From the NCBI GenBank assembly GCA_910585375.1, contig CAJUCZ010000006.1, positions 12,624 to 76,623 of the forward strand: DNA of 64,000 nt. Direction: 5' to 3'. Below the pieces are notes generated by a model. The model was not told where the DNA came from, did not search any database, and saw nothing but the letters and a program-made list of their open reading frames with translations. Every line of letters begins with the position of its first letter. Within the stretch, counting starts at the first letter, position 1. The DNA is from an uncultured Alphaproteobacteria bacterium (GTDB lineage: Bacteria; Pseudomonadota; Alphaproteobacteria; RF32; CAG-239). Made by a program: the position numbers and the translations under genes. Shown here in pieces: positions 61,940 to 64,000 of this stretch.

Positions 61940-62476
61940 CTAAATAATTGCTTTTTTCTTATAAAAATGTTCTTCAATGAGAGCATAATTTTCCGGATGA
62001 ATAAAATTCCGCCAGCGTTTGTCGCCAAACTTAATCATATCACGAACCATCGTACCGGTTACAAACGGAAAATCCCCACTGGTACGGTCAACATATTCAA
62101 TATTTTTAAAAGCCTCTTTAAACCAGTGTGCATCATAAGAACTTCCGGCATAATAAACATCCGGTCCCCCAAGCTGCGGCAAACTTTCATTCATAAAGTC
62201 CAAAACATATTCTGCCCACTCCGCAGGGTTGTTAATATCAAACAAACCTATAATTTTCAGGCGCGGATAATCCGGATGATGACGGTAAACATTCTGAATC
62301 ATTTTTTTGCGGGTAGTATAATTAAGCGGATTACGCTGCGTTCCTTGCTCCTGAATCGAACCGAGAATAATCGTAACCTGCTCACATTCAGCAAGCATAC
62401 GGTCAATTATTCGGGCATGCCCGATATGAAAAGGCTGCGCACGCATAACCGCAATTCCGTGTTTGTATTTATACAT
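61940..62476 (-). CDS. NadM-like mononucleotide adenylyltransferase
   Basis: Transfers AMP to (nicotinamide or nicotinate) mononucleotide. The 178 aa protein has the nucleotidyltransferase motif HIGH (residues 17-20) after 'IAVMRAQPF', 'GTQRNPLNYTTRKKMI' (substrate and Arg contacts), and 'SGTMVRDMI' near 150, the NadM-type form of the second motif. Most proteobacteria use NadD instead. In this operon the product would feed NadE, so use of nicotinate mononucleotide is implied but not shown. ATG at 62476 has GGGAG 8 nt upstream. Confidence 0.85.
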   Translation of the reverse strand: MYKYKHGIAVMRAQPFHIGHARIIDRMLAECEQVTIILGSIQEQGTQRNPLNYTTRKKMIQNVYRHHPDYPRLKIIGLFDINNPAEWAEYVLDFMNESLPQLGGPDVYYAGSSYDAHWFKEAFKNIEYVDRTSGDFPFVTGTMVRDMIKFGDKRWRNFIHPENYALIEEHFYKKKAII

Positions 62477-62484
62477 AAAAAAAA

Positions 62485-62501
62485 CTCCCTGAACAGGAGC
62501 C
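62485..62501 (-). promoter_or_regulatory. Ribosome-site-masking hairpin before nadM
   Basis: CUCC (62499-62496) can pair with GGAG (62488-62485), which is the nadM Shine-Dalgarno; eight U residues follow directly before the AUG. The overlapping GGCUC (62501-62497) can instead pair with GAGCC (62544-62540), which is also the segment proposed to pair with the upstream loop. This gives two exclusive folds, one freeing and one hiding the ribosome-binding site. Confidence 0.5.
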
Positions 62502-62539
62502 TGCAAGAATCGACATACAAAAAACATCAGTTCTAAACC

Positions 62540-62590
62540 GGCTCAGTTTATATTAGTCCCTCGCCCATAAGCCCTAAGGACGACCGGAAC
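62540..62590 (-). ncRNA. Candidate riboswitch, copy 2, in front of nadM
   Basis: Read on the minus strand: outer stem GUUCC with GGGAC, a GG bulge, inner stem UCGUCC with GGGCGA, and the 11-nt loop UUAGGGCUUAU. GGCUUA of the loop (62573-62568) can pair with UGAGCC (62545-62540; one G-U pair). Compared with copy 1, both stems have changed on both sides while the GG bulge and loop are kept, which is the mark of a conserved RNA structure. It lies 64-114 nt upstream of the nadM start. Confidence 0.68.
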
Positions 62591-62721
62591 ATAATAAAAC
62601 TTAATTCCTATTTTAACAAATGTCAAGCAAATCTTTTTTTCACAGGAAAGGCGATTAATCTTGATATAAAAAGAAGGCGGTATTACATTATAATGGTATA
62701 AATAGCTATAGGAGTAATAAC

Positions 62722-63081
62722 ATGAAAAAAATTCTTACCTGTGCCGCCATTGCTCTGGCTTTTGCCGCCGCAAACGCTTCCGCTCAGGACATCGACCTTG
62801 TTGAAACCGCTTCCGGCTTGCGTCAGACTTCCGATAGTCTGCACGAAAAAGCGGAAAACATTAAAAACAACCTCAAAACCGCCAAAGAAAACGCTAAAAA
62901 AATCAAACAAGAAAAAGCTGCGTCTTCCGACAGCAACCTTAAAGACGAATTAAAAAAATCTATGGAAGAAAAAAAGGCTGAATACAAAGCCAAACAAGAA
63001 GCTGACAAAGCTGCCGCCGAAGAAAAGAAAGCAAAAATCAAAAGTGATTTGGAAGCAATCAAAAATACTTGGAAAAACTAA
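62722..63081 (+). CDS. Small secreted coiled-coil protein
   Basis: A 119 aa protein with a signal peptide (hydrophobic core about 5-19, cleavage after 'ASA' near residue 21), leaving about 98 residues of highly charged Lys/Glu/Ala helix that should form a coiled coil from about 30 to 115. No family is recognised. AGGAG lies 8 nt before the ATG. A terminator follows. A periplasmic or surface structural role is possible; the sequence gives no catalytic motif. Confidence 0.72.
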   Translation: MKKILTCAAIALAFAAANASAQDIDLVETASGLRQTSDSLHEKAENIKNNLKTAKENAKKIKQEKAASSDSNLKDELKKSMEEKKAEYKAKQEADKAAAEEKKAKIKSDLEAIKNTWKN

Positions 63082-63097
63082 TTTCTCCCGATACGGC

Positions 63098-63133
63098 AAA
63101 AGCTCTGAACCACAAAAGGTCCAGAGCTTTTTA
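63098..63133. terminator. Bidirectional terminator
   Basis: Perfect arms AAAAGCTCTG and CAGAGCTTTT around a 14-nt loop, between the convergent secreted-protein and 239 aa genes. Confidence 0.83.
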
Positions 63134-63137
63134 ATAC

Positions 63138-63857
63138 TCAGATCACACCGGCAAATTCATGCAGATTGTTCAACAGGGTACTATCGGCCGGTATCCACTC
63201 GGAAGACAAAACCACCTTGTTGTAAATATCAGCCCAGTAAATCTCATTTTCTTCCCGAGAAATCCGGCGATACCCTCCTTCCTGTTTCATAAACAACAGA
63301 TTTTTGTCTTCATAGGCACCGCCACGGGTCATTAAAGATATGTTCAAAATTCCGTCATCATACTTTAATGAAGAAATGTGCACATCTTCCGTTGCCCCAA
63401 AATCTCCGGAAACATTCCGAAAAGATTTATTCTCATCCAGCATAAACACACTCCAGTTTTCACCAAAACCATTTTGTACGTCTTCAAAACGTATCCCGTC
63501 ATCTGTAATCACTTTTTGGGTTTCTCCCAACCAGGCAACGGCAAAATCCGCTTTTCCCAACATCTGGATTTTATACGGAAACAGTGCTTTTTCAAACACA
63601 TCGGAACATAATGTTCGACCTGCATCAGCCGATAAGGCCACCGCAAAATAATACGGCGAAAAAAGAGCGCGTTCTATAACATAAATTTCTACGAAGCTGT
63701 TTTTATAACACGGAGCAATTTTTTGAATCAAAAGCTTTCTCTCACCTTTCCGTAAATTGTCCGCATCATTCAACAAGACAGGGGCTTTAGCTTTATAAAA
63801 ATAAAAATCCTCTGTCATAAAAACATCTGCATTTGCCAAAAATTTTAATATTTTCAT
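63138..63857 (-). CDS. Unknown cytoplasmic protein, 239 aa
   Basis: I do not recognise this protein. It has no signal peptide or membrane segment and mixes strands and helices. It contains aromatic-rich stretches ('EDFYFYKAKAPVLL' and 'FSPYYFAVALS') and a Cys near residues 50 and 84. The C-terminal half reads like beta sheet ('ISSLKYDDGILNISLM'). The ATG at 63857 has a weak AGG upstream. A promoter with a perfect palindrome across its -35 lies 53-80 bp upstream, so expression is probably under a specific repressor. Confidence 0.55.
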   Translation of the reverse strand: MKILKFLANADVFMTEDFYFYKAKAPVLLNDADNLRKGERKLLIQKIAPCYKNSFVEIYVIERALFSPYYFAVALSADAGRTLCSDVFEKALFPYKIQMLGKADFAVAWLGETQKVITDDGIRFEDVQNGFGENWSVFMLDENKSFRNVSGDFGATEDVHISSLKYDDGILNISLMTRGGAYEDKNLLFMKQEGGYRRISREENEIYWADIYNKVVLSSEWIPADSTLLNNLHEFAGVI

Positions 63858-63909
63858 ACCTGATAATAATTAAATAAAATTCATCTCAAAATAATTTCAA
63901 AACCCCAAA

Positions 63910-63937
63910 AAGATAACACAAGACAACGCGTTGTCAA
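63910..63937 (-). promoter_or_regulatory. Promoter with perfect 14-bp operator-like palindrome
   Basis: On the minus strand, -35 TTGACA (63937-63932), 16-bp spacer and -10 TATCTT (63915-63910). GACAACGCGTTGTC (63922-63935) is a perfect palindrome overlapping the -35 and spacer. The AACGCGTT core resembles LacI/GalR-family operators. Repression by such a factor is inference. Confidence 0.6.
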
Positions 63938-64000
63938 TAATAAATTATTTCCCCCCGCAGTTTTTCTCCTGCCCCAAAAGCCCTTTGCATTTCTGAACTT

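Noticed and set aside
62660..62700. Promoter of the small secreted protein
   Set aside because: A TATAAT is present at 62689-62694, but no -35 fits at 16-18 bp, so I do not call it.
63960..64000. Possible third copy of the NAD-locus RNA element (AAAGGGCUUUU on the minus strand)
   Set aside because: Part of the loop matches, but the flanking bases do not form the two stems and no downstream complement is present. The window ends here, so it cannot be settled, but the evidence is poor.
1..64000. CRISPR arrays, tRNA or rRNA genes, insertion sequences
   Set aside because: No regular spaced repeats, no cloverleaf candidates in the intergenic gaps, and no transposase or integrase frames were seen. 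The islands in the ribosomal cluster carry no recognisable mobile gene or terminal repeats.

Overview
The window reads as the chromosome of a host-associated alphaproteobacterium of moderate to low GC. Evidence: an alphaproteobacterial flagellar block (FliL, FliM, a DUF6468-type protein, a MotE-like protein, a large TPR protein), an exact alphaproteobacterial LexA box (GAAC-N7-GAAC) in front of umuDC, a cluster of GANTC (CcrM-type) sites, and a complete NAD salvage set. I think it resembles uncultured gut Rhodospirillales-like lineages, but that is an inference; no 16S gene is present.

Layout. 1-3.3 kb: a large PilV-like pilus-tip protein cut by the left edge, and a PilM-like protein, both on the minus strand. 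3.5-11.4 kb: flagellar operon running into uvrB. 11.5-19.4 kb: a DsbA-like oxidoreductase, a phosphate transporter with its DUF47 partner, Mrp, and an hflK-hflC-degP-holC operon. 19.4-24.6 kb: a divergent GalU-like enzyme and a giant AsmA protein with an added coiled coil. 24.7-28.0 kb: nucleoside catabolism operon cdd-punA-deoC-deoA. 28.1-34.6 kb: two very large, related proteins of unknown function. 34.8-41.2 kb: S66 peptidase, umuDC, peroxiredoxin, a cation/H+ antiporter with a K+ channel, decayed sequence and a cold-shock gene. 41.5-58.6 kb: the S10-spc-alpha ribosomal cluster, all on the minus strand. 59.0-62.6 kb: NAD salvage genes nadM-pncA-pncB-nadE. 62.7-64 kb: a small secreted helical protein and an unknown protein behind an operator-like palindrome.

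The ribosomal cluster has the usual gene order but is broken into separately transcribed pieces. A 1.7 kb island lies between rplO and secY; it holds a dead Nudix gene and two small genes with matching upstream motifs. A 1.4 kb island lies between rpoA and rplQ; it holds a probably frameshifted gene and a strand-asymmetric stretch. Terminators close the pieces, and secY, rpsM and rplQ each have a recognisable promoter of their own. The rplQ promoter is nearly the same as the S10 promoter.

The strongest candidate for an undescribed system is a pair of small RNA elements in the NAD salvage locus. One precedes nadM and the other lies between nadM and pncA. They share an 11-nt loop, have stems that differ by compensating changes, and in each the loop can pair with a segment near the ribosome-binding site. 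That suggests a pseudoknot riboswitch acting on translation, with NAD or a precursor as the natural ligand to test. Other points worth attention are a UmuD homologue whose catalytic lysine is replaced by arginine, two giant paralogous membrane-associated proteins, and seven GANTC sites within 104 bp upstream of the S10 promoter.
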